The notes: generated by a model from the sequence alone, not told the origin. Positions 1 to 13,972 are shown, counted from the first letter of the stretch. The stretch: DNA of 64,000 bases from JABFRJ01 sp963847145 (GCA_963847145.1 CAWJYN010000007.1:1-64000); one strand, 5' to 3'. Made by a program: numbers and translations.

Positions 1-236
1 TCGCCCTGATCGTCGAGGACGTGCACGAACACCAGGTAGTCCTGGCTGATCGCGGCGTTCTGCGCCACGTCGAAGGTGTAGGTCACCTTGAACGGGCTGC
101 CAATCGCCGCGCGGTCGCGTGCGAGCGTGATGGACGGCGTGGCCACGCAGGGCACGCTTTCCTCCTGCCGGCTGCAGCCCGAGGCGGCAACCAGCGCGGC
201 GAGCGCGCAGACCACAACACTCGAACGACTGGACAT
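1..236 (-). CDS. Lipoprotein, 3' end cut by the window edge
   Basis: Reading leftwards from an ATG at 236, the first 78 codons are visible and the frame runs off the window. The N-terminus starts MSSRSS, followed by a hydrophobic stretch and a lipobox AASGC, so the product should be a lipid-anchored envelope protein. After the cysteine, the text (VTYTFDVAQNAAI, then YLVFVHVLDDQG) looks like a beta-rich extracytoplasmic domain. I do not recognise the family. It is divergent from the microcompartment gene at 429; the 192 bases between them must hold both promoters. No frameshift is obvious in the visible part. Confidence 0.6.
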   Translation of the reverse strand, partial: MSSRSSVVVCALAALVAASGCSRQEESVPCVATPSITLARDRAAIGSPFKVTYTFDVAQNAAISQDYLVFVHVLDDQG

Positions 237-428
237 AGATACAATTCGGAAATCAATCGCAACGGATGGTACCTGCAGTTGTTCGAGGTACCGCAATATG
301 TTAGCCTGCGACGGTTCGTGGCCCGGCCCGCGGGCGCGTCGGGCGTTCGCGGCGCGGTCGGGACGAAGAACCACGCGAGCGCCGAACGCCGAGCGCCGAA
401 GACGCGAAATCGACGAGATAGGAATGCA

Positions 429-718
429 ATGTCCGAAGCGCTAGGAATGGTCGAGACCAAAGGCCTGATCGGATCGATCGAGGCCGCCGACGCCATGGTG
501 AAGGCCGCCAACGTCGTCCTGGTCGGAAAGAGTACATCGGGGCGGGATATGTCACCGTGCTGGTCCGCGGCGATGTCGGCGCGGTCAAGGCCGCGACCGA
601 TGCCGGCGCCGCAGCGGCACGGCGCGTCGGCGAGCTCGTGTCGGTGCACGTCATTCCGCGGCCGCACACGGAAGTCGAGAAGATCCTGCCCAAGGTGAAG
701 GACGCCAAGGCGTCGTAG
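429..718 (+). CDS. Bacterial microcompartment shell protein (BMC-H, PduA/EutM type)
   Basis: A hexamer-forming shell protein that tiles the facets of a bacterial microcompartment. The N-terminal half reads MSEALGMVETKGLIGSIEAA, the typical opening of a single BMC domain (Pfam 00936), with an ATG at 429 behind an AGGA. After VVLVGK the frame changes: one G seems to be missing near 531, and the family sequence resumes as EYIGAGYVTVLVRGDVG and ends with VHVIPRPHTEVEKIL. The mended length, about 96 residues, is normal for a canonical hexameric shell protein. It lies 30 bases upstream of an aldehyde dehydrogenase, the usual core cargo, so the two very likely form one transcription unit. Neither a pentamer (BMC-P) nor a trimer gene is visible; they may lie outside the window. 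Confidence 0.88.
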
Positions 719-748
719 TTCGCCTTCCTCGACCTCTTCGGGTCCCGC

Positions 749-2516
749 ATGGCGCAGACCACGGCCCAGACCGATCGCGACCTGGCCTCCATTCACGAAG
801 CGCGCACGCTCGCGCGCCGCGCAAAGAAGCCGCAGCCTCCTCGCCGAGCTCTCTCAGGAACAGATCGACGCCATCGTCGACGCCATGGCCGCAGGCCGCC
901 ACGCCGCAGGCCGAGGCCTTCGCCCGGCTGGCCGTCGAGGAAACCGGCTACGGCGTCGTCGCCGACAAGGTCCAGAAGAACCTCTTCGCGTCCGACAACG
1001 GTCTACCGCTTCATCCGGCCGATGAAGACGGTCGGCGTCGTCAAGCGGCATCGAGGACCGCAAGGTCATCGAAATCGCCGAGCCGTTCGGCGTCGTCGCG
1101 GCGATCGTTCCGTCGACGAATCCCGACCTCCACCGCGATCTACAAGATCCTGATCGCGCTCAAGGCGCGCTGCGCCATCGTGATCAGCCCGCACCGGCGG
1201 CGGTGCGCTGCATCACGCGCGTGGCCGAGGTCATGAACGAGGCGGCGCGGCGCGCCGGCGCGCCCGACGGCGCCATCAACTGGATGACGACCGTCACGCT
1301 CGAAGGCACGCAGGAGCTGATGAAGGCGCGCGAGATCGCCGTCATTCTCGCGACCGGCGGGATGGGCCTGGTGCGCGCCGCCTACAGCGCGGGCAAGCCG
1401 GCGTACGGCGTCGGTCCCGGCAACGCGCCCGCGCTACATCGAGCGACCGCGGATGTCGCAAGGCCGTCCGCGACATCGTCACCGGCAAGACGTTCGACAA
1501 CGGCGTGCTCTGCTCGTCCGAGAATCGGTCGTCGTCGACGCGCCGTCGTCGAAGAGGTGAAGCGCGAGTTCGTCGCCAACGGCGCGCACTTTCTGACGGC
1601 CGCCGAGATCGACGCCGTCGGCCGCGTGCTCGTCAGCCCGCAGCGGCTGCCGAATCCGGCGCTCGTCGGCACGGCCCGCCACTTACATCGCGCAGCAGGC
1701 CGGCATCACCGTCGCGCCGACGACGCGAGTGCTGATCGCGCGAGCTGGCGGGGGTCGGCCGCGACTATCCGCTGTCGATCGAAAAGCTGTGCCCCGTCCT
1801 GTCGTTCTACGTCGTGCCGACTGGCGCGAGGGCTGCGAGCGCTGCAAGCAGATCCTGCGCTACGGCGGCATGGGCCACACGATGTCGATCCATTCGCGGA
1901 ACGACGAGGTGATCCTCGAGTTCGGCCTGAAGAAGCCGGCGTTCCGCATCGTGGTCAACACGCCGACCACGCACGGGTCGATCGGGCTGACGACGGGCTC
2001 GAGCCGGCGATGACGCTCGGCTGCGGCGGCTACGGCGGCAACATCACGTCGGACAACATCTCGCCGCGGCACCTGTTGAACATCAAGCGGCTGGCCTACG
2101 AGGTGACGCCGGTCTCGAGCGCTCGCGCCGACCGGCGCCGGCGCCGGCACCGGCGGCCGGCTTGCCGAAGGCGCCGGCTGGCCCGGCGCCGCAGCGGCAT
2201 CGCCGCCGGGCCCCTGGCCCGACGCATCGACGAGTTCCTGGCGTCCCGGGGTTACGTGGCGCGCCGGATCCAGCCCGGCCGGCCCGGTCAAAGGCGAAAA
2301 CGCCGCCCCGCCGGCGGCGCCCGCCGAGGCCAAGCCGGCACCGACACCGCCGACCGCCGTCTCGAAGCCGCTGGATTTCGTCTGCGAGGACGATGTCCGG
2401 CAGGCGATACGCCAGGGTCGCAAGCTCGTCATCGGCGAGCGGACGATCGTGACGCCGGCCGCCCGGGATTTCGGCGAGGAGCAGCATTCTTCGTCGTGGC
2501 CGAATGGCCGCGGTGA
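749..2516 (+). CDS. CoA-acylating aldehyde dehydrogenase of a microcompartment (PduP/EutE-like)
   Basis: Oxidises a toxic aldehyde to its acyl-CoA with NAD and CoA inside a microcompartment. Split by several one-base indels, the mended chain reads through the ALDH fold: FGVVAAIVPSTNPTSTA (nucleotide-binding part), GGMGLVRAAYSAGKPAYGVG, the catalytic-cysteine segment FDNGVLCSSE near 1498-1525, and GGYGGNITSDNISP towards the end. After about residue 440 comes a Pro/Ala-rich linker and then a conserved-looking block (FVCEDDVRQAIRQGRK, then IVTPAARDFG) ending at the TGA at 2516. Classic PduP carries its encapsulation peptide at the N-terminus, so a tail after a linker is notable. The TPxAR motif resembles the TPSAR segment of EutT-type cargo proteins, which is inference. 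The shell gene sits directly upstream. Confidence 0.85.
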
Positions 2517-2659
2517 AAATACTCGGTTGGTTTTCAGTCGCTTCAGCTGTCTGAGCAGATTGGGGTTATGTTGACCCTTCCGCCGGCGCGGATGGCTATC
2601 CGTTTCTCTCCCAGCAACGGCTAAGGGCTTTCCGGAGCGCCAGACGCGCGTCGCAGTGA

Positions 2660-4442
2660 ATGCGTGCACTCGGCTGTCCGGACCGTGGCAGCCCGCCGGC
2701 ACTGATATTTGACTGTCACGGCATTGACGGCCGGCCGTGCGGCATCCAGCAATCCGAAGCCCGTGGTTCCGCGCGCCGCCGCCACCGCCCGTGCGTCCCG
2801 CGCCGCGCCGTCGGTCCTCCGCCAGCGCCGCCACCTCGATCCCGATTACGGTCCTGATTGACGCGTCGCAGCAGCACTTCCTGGCCGGCGAGCGCGAGCT
2901 GCGGCTCGGGACACTCGGACCGCGCGCGAGTCGAGTTCGACCGCGCCGTCGAGCATGCTGCTCGAATCGCCCTACGGCGCGCGGACCGACGCCCGCCTGC
3001 GCGAGCATTTCGACCGGCTGGTCGATCGCATCAACGCCTACGAGGTCACGGCGCTCGCCCAGGGCGACGGCTTCGCCGAGAAGAATACGAGCCGGCGTCG
3101 ATCGACGAGCTGCTCGAAGATCGCGACGTTCCCGAAGCCGCGCGCCTGGCGCCGAGACCGAGAAGGTCGTCAAGGCGGACCTCGCCGCCACCGAGCACGA
3201 CATGCCGATCCCGCAGAACGACCGCGTGCTCGCGCTACGTCGAGCTCTTCCAGGGCCGGCTGCGCGACTACATCCAGAAGAGCCTGACCCGCGGCACGAA
3301 GTACCTGCCGATGATTCAGTCGGTGTTCCGCGCCGAAGGGCTGCCGCTCGACCTGGCCTACATTCCCGTGATCGAGAGCGGCTTCAAGACCGAACGCCCT
3401 GTCCAAGTGCGAGTGCGAAGGGCCCGTGGCAGTTCATGCGGGCCACGGCGACCGAGCAGGGGCTCAAGACCGACTGGTACGTCGACGAGCGCTCGGATCC
3501 GGAGAAGGCCACCGTCGCCGCGGCGCGCTATCTGAAGACGCTCCACGACCTGTTCGACGGCGACTGGCACCTCGTGCTCGCGGCGTACAACGGCGGCCTC
3601 GGCCGCGTGCAGCGCGCCATGAAGCGATCCGGGCAGGACGATTTCTGGTCGCTGTCGCAACAGCTCGCGGTACCTGCCCCGGGAGACGCGCGAGTACGTG
3701 CCGCTCATCCTGGCGGCGATCATCGTCGCGAAGAACCCCGCGCAGTACGGCTTCGACATCACCGCCGAGGAGCCGATCGCGTACGAGAAGGTGCTCGTGC
3801 CGAAGGCCATCGACCTTCGCCGCGCCGCCGAGTGGACCGGCCGGAGCATCGACGAGATTCAGGCGCTCAACCCCGAGCTCCGGCGCTGGACGACGCCGGT
3901 CAAGGCCGAGTACGAGCTCAAGGTCCCGCAGGGCACGGCGAGCCTCTTCACGGCGCGGCTGGCGTCGGCCTCGCCGAGCGAGCTCGTCGCGCTGACGTGG
4001 TACACCGTCAAGAAGGGCGAGACGATTGCGACGATCGCCCGCAAGCTGAGGGTCAGCCGGGTCGATCTGGCGGAAGCGAACCATCTGTCGACCAAGTCCC
4101 GGATCGCGGCCGGCCAGGCGCTGGTGATTCCGCGCGCCCCGGCAACGCTGCTGGCCACCAACAGCCGGCCCTCGGCCCCGACCGAAGTGGCGTCGCGCGC
4201 CATTTCCGGCGCGGCCCCGATGCCCGACGTCGCGCCGCCCACCCGCACCGCGCAGCCCGTGGCCAGGGCGGTGAACGCCTCGGCGAAGACCGTCACCTAC
4301 AGGGTGAAGAGCGGCGACACGCTCTACGCGATCGCGCAGCTCTTCGACACGACCGTCGCCAGGATCAAGAGCCTGAACCGGCTGCAGTCGAACCGCATCG
4401 CGCCTGGCACGCGCCTGAAGATCCACCGTCGCGCGCAACTGA
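2660..4442 (+). CDS. Membrane-bound lytic murein transglycosylase with LysM repeats (MltD-like)
   Basis: Cleaves peptidoglycan glycan strands, forming 1,6-anhydro-muropeptides, in the periplasm. The middle is an SLT (GH23) domain: YLPMIQSVFRAEGLPLDLAY, the catalytic-glutamate segment PVIESGF (3364-3384), GPWQFMRATA and LVLAAYNGGLGRVQRA. It is followed by a linker and two clear LysM repeats, one beginning WYTVKKGETIATIARKLRVS (from 3999) and one YRVKSGDTLYAIAQLFD (from 4300). The N-terminal 80 codons or so are low-complexity Pro/Ala text and badly frameshifted, so the start is approximate. At least four indels are needed to mend the reading. The stop at 4440-4442 assumes one more indel just upstream, otherwise the frame runs into the next gene. 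Confidence 0.82.
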
Positions 4443-4621
4443 AGCGCCAGCCGTCGCGTCTCGTCGCAGAAGTCTGCGAAGCCTCCGCCGCTGGCCTGTG
4501 TCTGCGTCATCGCCATCGGCCGTCGTCCGTCTCTGCAGACTCTCGACGCGTGGCATTCTCCGCGCCTGACCATCGTCTCCGCGCGCTTGCCAGCTGTGCG
4601 CTGCTTGCATCTGCGTCACCG

Positions 4622-6131
4622 GTGCTTGCCTGCGTGCGAACCGCCGCGGTATTCGGGATCGACGCCTGTCTCGTGCAGGTGGAGGTCGACGTCTCGTTCG
4701 GCCTGCCGGCGTTCCAGATGGTGGGACTGCCCGACGCGAGCGTCCGCGAGAGCCGCGACCGCGTGCGCAGCGCCATCAGGAATTCCGGGTTCGAGTTCCC
4801 GCCGCACCGCGTCACCGTCAATCTCGCGCCGGCCGACATCCGCAAGGCCGGGTCGTCGTTCGATCTCCCCATCGCGCTCGGCGTGCTGGCGGCGGCCGGG
4901 CACATCACGCGGCGCGACATCGCCGGCATCCTGCTGCTCGGCGAGCTGTCGCTCGACGGCGGGATCCAGACCGCGCGCGGCGTGCTGCCGATCGCGGCGG
5001 CGGCGCGGCGCCATCGCTGTCACGCGCTGCTGCTGCCGCACCCCAACAGCAGCGAAGCCGCCGTCGTCGAAGGGCTCGAGCTCTATCCCGTCCGCTCGCT
5101 CGCCGAAGCGGTGTCGGCGCTGAACGACCCCGTCGCGTTCCGCGCGTCGCCGTGCCGCGATCCTGCCGCCGCCGCCCGTGGACGCGGCGGGTTCGACGGG
5201 GACTTTGCGGACGTCCACGGCCAGGCGCTGGCGCGCCGCGCGCTCGAGATCGCCGCGGCCGGCGGCCACAACGTCCTCATGGTCGGCCCGCCCGGCGCCG
5301 GCAAGACGATGATGGCCAGGCGCGTCGCCGAGCATCCTGCCGCCGCTGACGTTCGAGGAGGCGCTCGAGGCGACGTCCATCCATTCGGTCGCCGGACTCC
5401 TGCCGACCGGGCACGCGCCTGCTGGCCGAGCGGCCGTTCCGCGCGCCGCATCACACGATCTCGGATGTGGCGCTCGTCGGCGGCGGGCAGCACCCGCGGC
5501 CCGGCGAGATCAGCCTCGCGCACCACGGCGTGCTGTTCCTCGACGAGATGCCCGAGTTCAGCCGGCACGTGCTCGAGGTGCTTCGCCAGCCGGTCGAGGA
5601 GGGCTCGGTCCGCATCGCCCGGGCGGCGCGGACGGCCGTCTTTCCCGCGCGGTTCATGCTGATTGGCGCGATGAACCCGTGTCCCTGCGGGTTTCTCGGC
5701 GACCCGGCCCGCGCCTGCCGCTGCTCGCCGCCGCAGGTGGCGCGCTATGCCTCGCGACTGTCCGGGCCTCTCCGCGACCGGCTCGATCTCCTCGTTCGGG
5801 TCGCCGGCGTGCCGCCGCGCGAGCTGCAGGACGCGCAGCCCGGCGAATCGTCCGAGGTGATGCGCGCGCGCGTGACTGCCGCGCGCGGCGCGTCAGATGT
5901 CGCGCGACGGGCGGCTCAACGCGCGGCTTCAGGGCCGGGCGCTGCGGGCGCGCTCGCTGCTCGATCGGGGGGCGAAGGCCCTCATGACGCGGGCGCTCGC
6001 GCGCTTCTCGCTGAGCGCCCGGGGCTACGACCGCGTCCTGCGCGTCTCGCGCACGATTGCCGATCTGGCGCAGAACCGAGCAGATCGAGCAGGCGCATCT
6101 TGCCGAAGCCCTGCAGTATCGCGGCGAATGA
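4622..6131 (+). CDS. comM: Magnesium-chelatase-like AAA+ protein, YifB/ComM family
   Basis: ComM in other bacteria is a hexameric helicase that promotes branch migration during integration of transformed DNA. From a GTG at 4622 the text opens VLACVRTAAVFGIDACLV, the usual start of the family. Then come FGLPAFQMVGLPD, the ATPase P-loop GPPGAGKT (about 5285-5308), LFLDEMPEF as Walker B, the cysteine-rich NPCPCGF, and the C-terminal RTIADLAQ region up to the TGA at 6129-6131. The mended length, about 500 residues, matches the family. The frame is lost around 5330-5410, near 5885 and near 6080. It lies between two cell-wall hydrolase genes on the same strand, with a gap of about 180 bases on its left and 106 on its right. 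Confidence 0.9.
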
Positions 6132-6237
6132 GCCATGCTTTTTGTCACTTCCCCCTCCGGCGCGGCCGCGTGGTAGAGTTTCCCGTTCCAGAAAAACCGA
6201 ATTGGGCCGCGCCGGGGGGAGGCGGCCGAGGAGAGCC

Positions 6238-7137
6238 GTGGCGTCCAGACGCTATTCCATTGTCATCGCGGATCGTTCGAGCGGGGTCATCCGCCGGTTC
6301 ACCCTCCCACTGGGGCCGACGGTCACGACCGCCGTCGTCGCGCTGGCGCTTCCCATCCTGATCGGGCTCGGCGCCCGCTGGAGTGCGCTGGCCACGCTCG
6401 ACGACCTCACGACGACCAACGCCAGGCTGACGGTCGAGAACGAGAACTACCGCGAGGCCACCGGACAGCTCTCGTCGCAGATTGCCGCGCTGCAGGCCGC
6501 CGTCGACGAGATCGGCGTCACCGCGGCCGTCGATCCGGCCGCGAGCCGCGCGATGGAGCGGCTGCCGGCCGGCGTCAAGTCCCGGGCGATGGGCGGCGGC
6601 GTCGCCAGCGCCGTCCTCGGAACCGCGCTCGGGCCCGGCGATGCCGCCTTCTCCGTGATGCGCGACGTCCTCGGCGCGATCGAGCACCGGCTCGAAGCCG
6701 TGCGAACCGGCGTCGAGCGGCGGCGCTCGCTGGCCGACGCGACGCCGTCCATCTGGCCCGTCGCCGGCTGGCTCACGTCATCGTTCGGCAACCGCCGCGA
6801 TCCGTTCACCGGCGGCAGCGACTTCCATCCCGGCCTCGACATCTCCGCCAACCGCGGCGACGAGGTTCTCGCCACCGGCGAGGGGACCGTCGACGATGGC
6901 CGGCTGGAACGGCAACTACGGCAACATGGTCGTCCTCGACCACGGCTTCGGCATCGTCGACGAAGGTACGGGCACCTCTCCCGCTTCGGCGTGATGAACG
7001 GGCAGCAGGTCAACCGCGGCGACATCATCGGCTATGTCGGCTCGACCGGCCGCTCGACCAGCTCGCACCTGCACTACGAGATTCTGGGTCAACGGCAAGC
7101 TGCACGAACCCGCTGCAGCCTGCTCGGCCCGCAGTAA
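6238..7137 (+). CDS. M23 family metallopeptidase, membrane-anchored
   Basis: Peptidoglycan endopeptidase or a LytM-type activator. A GTG start at 6238 is preceded by a GA-rich Shine-Dalgarno region. Residues 1-20 read VASRRYSIVIADRSSGVIRR, followed by one transmembrane helix (about 28-46) and then a coiled-coil-like stretch (residues 55-110). The C-terminal M23 domain shows the zinc-ligand motifs HPGLD (near 6829) and SSHLHYE (near 7063), plus GNRRDPFTGG and RYGHLS between them. One indel near 6905-6970 swaps the frame within the catalytic domain and another near 7086 alters the tail, so the end at 7137 (LLGPQ) is the best guess. Family proteins often work in cell division or sporulation-like wall remodelling; nothing nearby decides between these. 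Confidence 0.85.
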   Translation: MASRRYSIVIADRSSGVIRRFTLPLGPTVTTAVVALALPILIGLGARWSALATLDDLTTTNARLTVENENYREATGQLSSQIAALQAAVDEIGVTAAVDPAASRAMERLPAGVKSRAMGGGVASAVLGTALGPGDAAFSVMRDVLGAIEHRLEAVRTGVERRRSLADATPSIWPVAGWLTSSFGNRRDPFTGGSDFHPGLDISANRGDEVLATGEGTVDDGRLERQLRQHGRPRPRLRHRRRRYGHLSRFGVMNGQQVNRGDIIGYVGSTGRSTSSHLHYEILGQRQAARTRCSLLGPQ

Positions 7138-7242
7138 CCGCGCAGCGGCTCGCGAACCTCACACCCTCGAACGCCGTAACACCTATCAGCGTGCTGCCAA
7201 GGTTCGTCCCCCGGACGTGAGCCTCGACCTGGTCGGCGAAAG

Positions 7243-7271
7243 TTGACCAGGATGGCAGCGTCCCGTACAAT
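7243..7271 (+). promoter_or_regulatory. Sigma-70-type promoter upstream of secA
   Basis: TTGACC (7243-7248) and TACAAT (7266-7271) are separated by exactly 17 bases, a near-consensus housekeeping promoter, about 80 bases upstream of the secA ATG. The leader contains a small hairpin (7298-7303 pairing with 7311-7316, loop of 7). I see no SecM-like peptide. Confidence 0.6.
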
Positions 7272-7351
7272 CGGTTGATACCCTGAGTGTTCCGGCGCCT
7301 CGCAGTGCACGCGAGGGTCAGCCGAAGACGGAGTCAGGGAATCCTCCCCGA

Positions 7352-10331
<2,980 letters not shown>

Positions 10332-10350
10332 CGAGGTCGGAAGCACGTCG

Positions 10351-11893
10351 ATGGCGACGTCAGATGCATCGACACGCTGGCGCTCGATCGCCATCGATCA
10401 CCGGCCTCGCCACCGCGCTGACCTTCGACGACGTGCTGCTGGTGCCGCAGCACTCGACGGTGCTGCCCGAGCCAGGTGGACGTCACGCACGCGGCTCACG
10501 CGCAACATCCGCCTGAACGTGCCGCTCGTCAGCGCGGCGATGGACACGGTCACCGAGTCGCGGCTGGCCATCGCGATGGCGCAGCACGGCGGCCTCGGCG
10601 TCATCCACAAGAACCTGTCGATCGAGGAGCAGGCGTCGGAGGTCGACCGCGTGAAGCGGTCGGAGAGCGGGATGATCGTCAACCCGATCACGCTCTCCCC
10701 CGACCAACCGCATCTACGAAGCGCTCGAGCTGATGAAGAAGTACCGCATCTCGGGCGTGCCGATCACCGAGGACGGCAGCAAGGAAGGCCGGCTGGTCGG
10801 CATCCTGACGAACCGCGACCTGCGCTTCGAGACCAACGTCGACCGGCCGATCGCCGACGTCATGACGCGCGAGCACCTCATCACCGTGCCGGTCGGCACG
10901 ACGCTCGACGCGGCGCGCGAGATCCTGCACCAGCACAAGGTCGAGAAGCTGCTCGTCGTCGATCGCGACTTCCGCCTGAAGGGGCTCATCACGGTCAAGG
11001 ACATCCAGAAGGCGGTCAAGTACCCGAACGCGTCGAAGGACGCGCTCGGCCGGCTGCGCTGCGGCGCGGCGGTCGGCGTCGCGCAAGGACACGATGGAGC
11101 GCGCCGAGGCGCTCGTCGCGCGCGCACGTGGACGTGCTCGTCGTCGACACCGCGCACGGCCACTCGCAGGGCGTGCTCGACATGGTCGCGCGCATCCGCC
11201 GCGCGCTTCCCGGACGTCGATCTCGTCGCCGGCAACGTCGCGACCGCCGAGGCGACCGAGGCGCTGATCGAGCGCGGCGTCGACGCGGTGAAGGTCGGCA
11301 TCGGCGCCGGCTCGATCTGCACGACGCGCGTCGTCGCCGGCATCGGCGTGCCGATGATCACGGCGATCATGGAGTGCGCGCGGGCGGCCGCGCCGCACGA
11401 CGTGCCGGTCATCGCCGACGGCGGCATCCGCTTCTCGGGCGACATCACCAAGGCGATCGCCGTCGGCGCGAGCACGACGATGATCGGCAACCTGTTCGCC
11501 GGCACCGACGAGAGCCCGGGCGAGCTGATCCTGTATCAGGGCCGCAGCTTCAAGGAGTATCGCGGCATGGGCTCGATCGGCGCGATGCGCCGCGGCAGCC
11601 GCGACCGCTACTTCCAGGACGAGTTCGATCTCGACGCCGACCCCGAGCGCGAGCGAGAAGCTGGTGCCGGAAGGCATCGAGGGCCGCGTCGCGCACAAGG
11701 GCAGCGTCGCCGCGATGATCCACCAGCTGGTCGGCGGCCTGCGCGCCGGCATGGGCTACTGCGGCTGCGCGGACGATTCCCGACGCTGCAGCGCGACGCG
11801 CGGCTGATCCGCATCACGCCGGCCGGCTTCCGCGAAAGCCACGTGCACGACGTGGCGATCACGAAGGAAGCGCCGAACTACCGATCGGAGTAG
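10351..11893 (+). CDS. guaB: Inosine-5'-monophosphate dehydrogenase
   Basis: Oxidises IMP to XMP, the committed step to GMP. Family text begins at LATALTFDDVLLVPQHSTVL and includes VPLVSAAMDTVTESRLAIAM. The two CBS domains lie around 10700-11010 (YRISGVPITEDGSKEGRLVG; HKVEKLLVVDRDFRLKG). The catalytic-cysteine loop GIGAGSICTTR is at about 11300-11330, and SFKEYRGMGSIGAMRRGS is near 11550. The end is at 11893. The start is uncertain: the ATG at 10351 needs one indel, the ATG at 10364 is in frame directly. Further indels lie near 10475, 10710, 11090-11130, 11205, 11660 and 11780. It follows secA by about 20 bases and may share its transcript. Confidence 0.95.
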
Positions 11894-11945
11894 ACGCAGG
11901 GCTCGCGCGACCTGGCGAGAGTACGGCCATCGTTCGCGAGTCGGC

Positions 11946-12380
11946 TCATCGCTCGATCGTGATCGTGCGCGTCGGTCGTCGCCGACGTCGCTCGATCGTC
12001 ACGGCGATCGCTGCCGTCGAGCGGTCGCGGCAGCCGGTCGGCCCACTCGATCGCCGAGCACGCCGTCGCCGGCGCCAGCTCGTCGAGCCCGAGGTCGTCG
12101 ACCTCGCGCGGCGTCTCGAGCCGATACAGATCGACGTGGTACAGCGGCAGCCGGCCGCCGCGGTATTCCTGGATCAGCGTGAACGTCGGGCTGCTGACCT
12201 CGTCCGGGTCGATGCCCAGGCCCTCGCGCGAGGCCGCGGACGAACGCGGTCTTCCCCGCCCCGAGGTCGCCGTACAGCAGCACGACCGCGCCCGGCTGCG
12301 AGCGTCGCGCGCGAGGCGCTCGCCGGCGGCGACGGTCTCCTGCTTCGGACTCGGCCGTCTGGACGAGCGTCCGCGCTCAC
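11946..12380 (-). CDS. tsaE: tRNA threonylcarbamoyladenosine biosynthesis ATPase TsaE
   Basis: The P-loop ATPase of the TsaBDE complex that makes t6A at position 37 of ANN-decoding tRNAs. The readable core is LLYGDLGAGKTAFVRGLA (Walker A), then DEVSSPTFTLIQEYRGG, YHVDLYRLETPREVDDLGLD and AIEWADRLP, all hallmarks of the family. The likely GTG start at 12380 overlaps the nnr stop by four bases (GTGA), so the two genes are translationally coupled, a pairing seen in many bacteria. Indels near 12230 and 12310-12350 and again near 12010 break the frame. It ends at 11946, facing guaB across about 50 bases. Confidence 0.88.
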
Positions 12381-13972
12381 GACTCGCGCTTCGACGCTGC
12401 CGCCGGGCGGTCAGCTCGAGGACCGCGTCGCCGAGATGCGCGGCGAGGTCGCCGGCCGTCATCGCCACTTCGCCTTCGTCGGCCTCGGCGAGATCGCCGG
12501 CCAGTGCCGTGCAGGTAGACGGCGAGCTTGCACGCCGCCTCGGCGTCGAGCAGCTGCGCGAGCCAGGCGGCGATCATGCCGGTCAGCACGTCGCCGGTGC
12601 CGCCGGTGGCCATCCCGGGATTGCCGGTCGGGTTGATGAACGACCTTCCCGTCCGGCGTCGCGATCAGCGTGCGGTGCCCCTTCAGGACGACGTAGACGT
12701 GATGCGCGACGGCGAAGTCGCGCGCGACCTCGAGGCGGCTCGCCTGCACTTCGTCGGTCGACATGCCGACCAGCCGCGCCATCTCGCCCGGATGCGGCGT
12801 GATGATGACGTCGCGCCCTTCGCGGCCCGCCAGCCGGTCCGGATCGCCGGCGAACGCGTTCAAGCGCGTCGGCGTCGAGCACGAGCGGCACGCCGGCGCG
12901 CTCGACGAGCGCCTGCACGAACGCGCGCGTGCCCGGCGCCTGGCCCAGGCCCGGGCCGATGGCGATGACGTCGCGCGCCGAGCTCGAGCACGCGATCGAC
13001 GGCGCCGGCGTCGACGGCCCGTCGGCGTCTTCGTCGAGCGGCTCGGTCATGTACTCCGGCGCCATGCGCCGCGACGATCGGCTGGCACGACGCGCGGCGT
13101 GGCGACGGTGACCAGCCCGGCGCCCGACCGCAGCGCGCCGATCGCCGCCAGGTGCGCCGCGCCGGTCTTGCCCGCGCGAGCCGGCGACGACCAGCACGTG
13201 GCCGTAGTCGCCCTTGTGCAGTCGGCGCGCGCGCGGCGCGATGAGCTCGCGCATCGCGCTCGCGCGTCAGCAGCTCGACGCGCGGCCCGTCGAGCTCCTC
13301 GATGACCTCGGCGCGGAATGCCGATGTCGGCGATGACGATGTCGCCGGCGTGCGTCTCGGCCGGCGGCAGCACGAGCGGCAGCTTCGGCGCGCCGAGCGT
13401 GACCGTCATCGCCGCCTCGATCGGCGTCGCCGATCGAGCTCGTGCGAGTCGGCGGAGAGGCCGGACGGCAGATCGATCGGCGACGACCGGGATGCCCGAG
13501 GCGTTGACGTCGGCGACGACCGTCTCGAGCAGCCCGCTGAGCGGCGCGTTGCAGGCCGGTGCCGAAGATCGCGTCGACGATGAGCGTCGCAGCTCGGAGA
13601 TCTCCGAGAAGTGCAGCTCCCACGCCTGGCTGTCGGCGATCTCGACGACGGTCAGGCCGAGGCGGCCGAGGATCTCGAGGTTGGTGCGCGCGTCGCCGCG
13701 CACGTCGGCGACGCGCCCGATCAGGAACACCGACGACGTCGACGCCGCGCTGCAGCAGCGTGCGCGCGACGACGAAGCCGTCGCCGCCGTTGTTGCCGCG
13801 GCCGCACAGCACGCGCGACCTGGCGCTCGAGCAGGTCGTCGTAGCGTCGGCCTCGATGCGCCGCGACGACCTGGCGGCCGGCGTTCTCCATCAGCACGAG
13901 CGACGGAATGCCGATGTCGTCGATCGTCCGGCGATCGGCTTCGCGCATCTGCGCGGCGTTCAGCACGCGCAT
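12377..13972 (-). CDS. nnr: Bifunctional NAD(P)H-hydrate epimerase / ADP-dependent dehydratase
   Basis: Repairs hydrated NAD(P)H: the N-terminal YjeF_N domain epimerises R- and S-NAD(P)HX, and the C-terminal ribokinase-like domain dehydrates it with ADP. The start MRVLNAAQMREADRRTID at 13972 is standard. NNGGDGFVVAR marks the epimerase and PAETHAGDIVIADIGIP the domain boundary. The dehydratase shows KGDYGHVLVVAGS, VIAIGPGLGQAPGTR, ITPHPGEMARL and the GTGD motif in MATGGTGDVLTGMIAAWL. The mended length, about 520 residues, is normal. Numerous indels break it into short frames. It is followed by tsaE with a four-base overlap and is divergent from the aminotransferase at 14071. Confidence 0.93.

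Noticed and set aside
2517..2740. Cyclic-dinucleotide riboswitch upstream of the lytic transglycosylase
   Set aside because: Some GC-rich stems are present but none of the conserved GEMM or ydaO sequence blocks could be matched.
3464..4573. Long minus-strand open frame opposite the lytic transglycosylase and LysM gene
   Set aside because: Arg/Ala-rich text typical of the reverse frame of GC-rich genes; the plus strand has clear SLT and LysM motifs.
10688..11752. Long minus-strand frame opposite guaB
   Set aside because: Shadow of IMP dehydrogenase; low-complexity composition with no domain.
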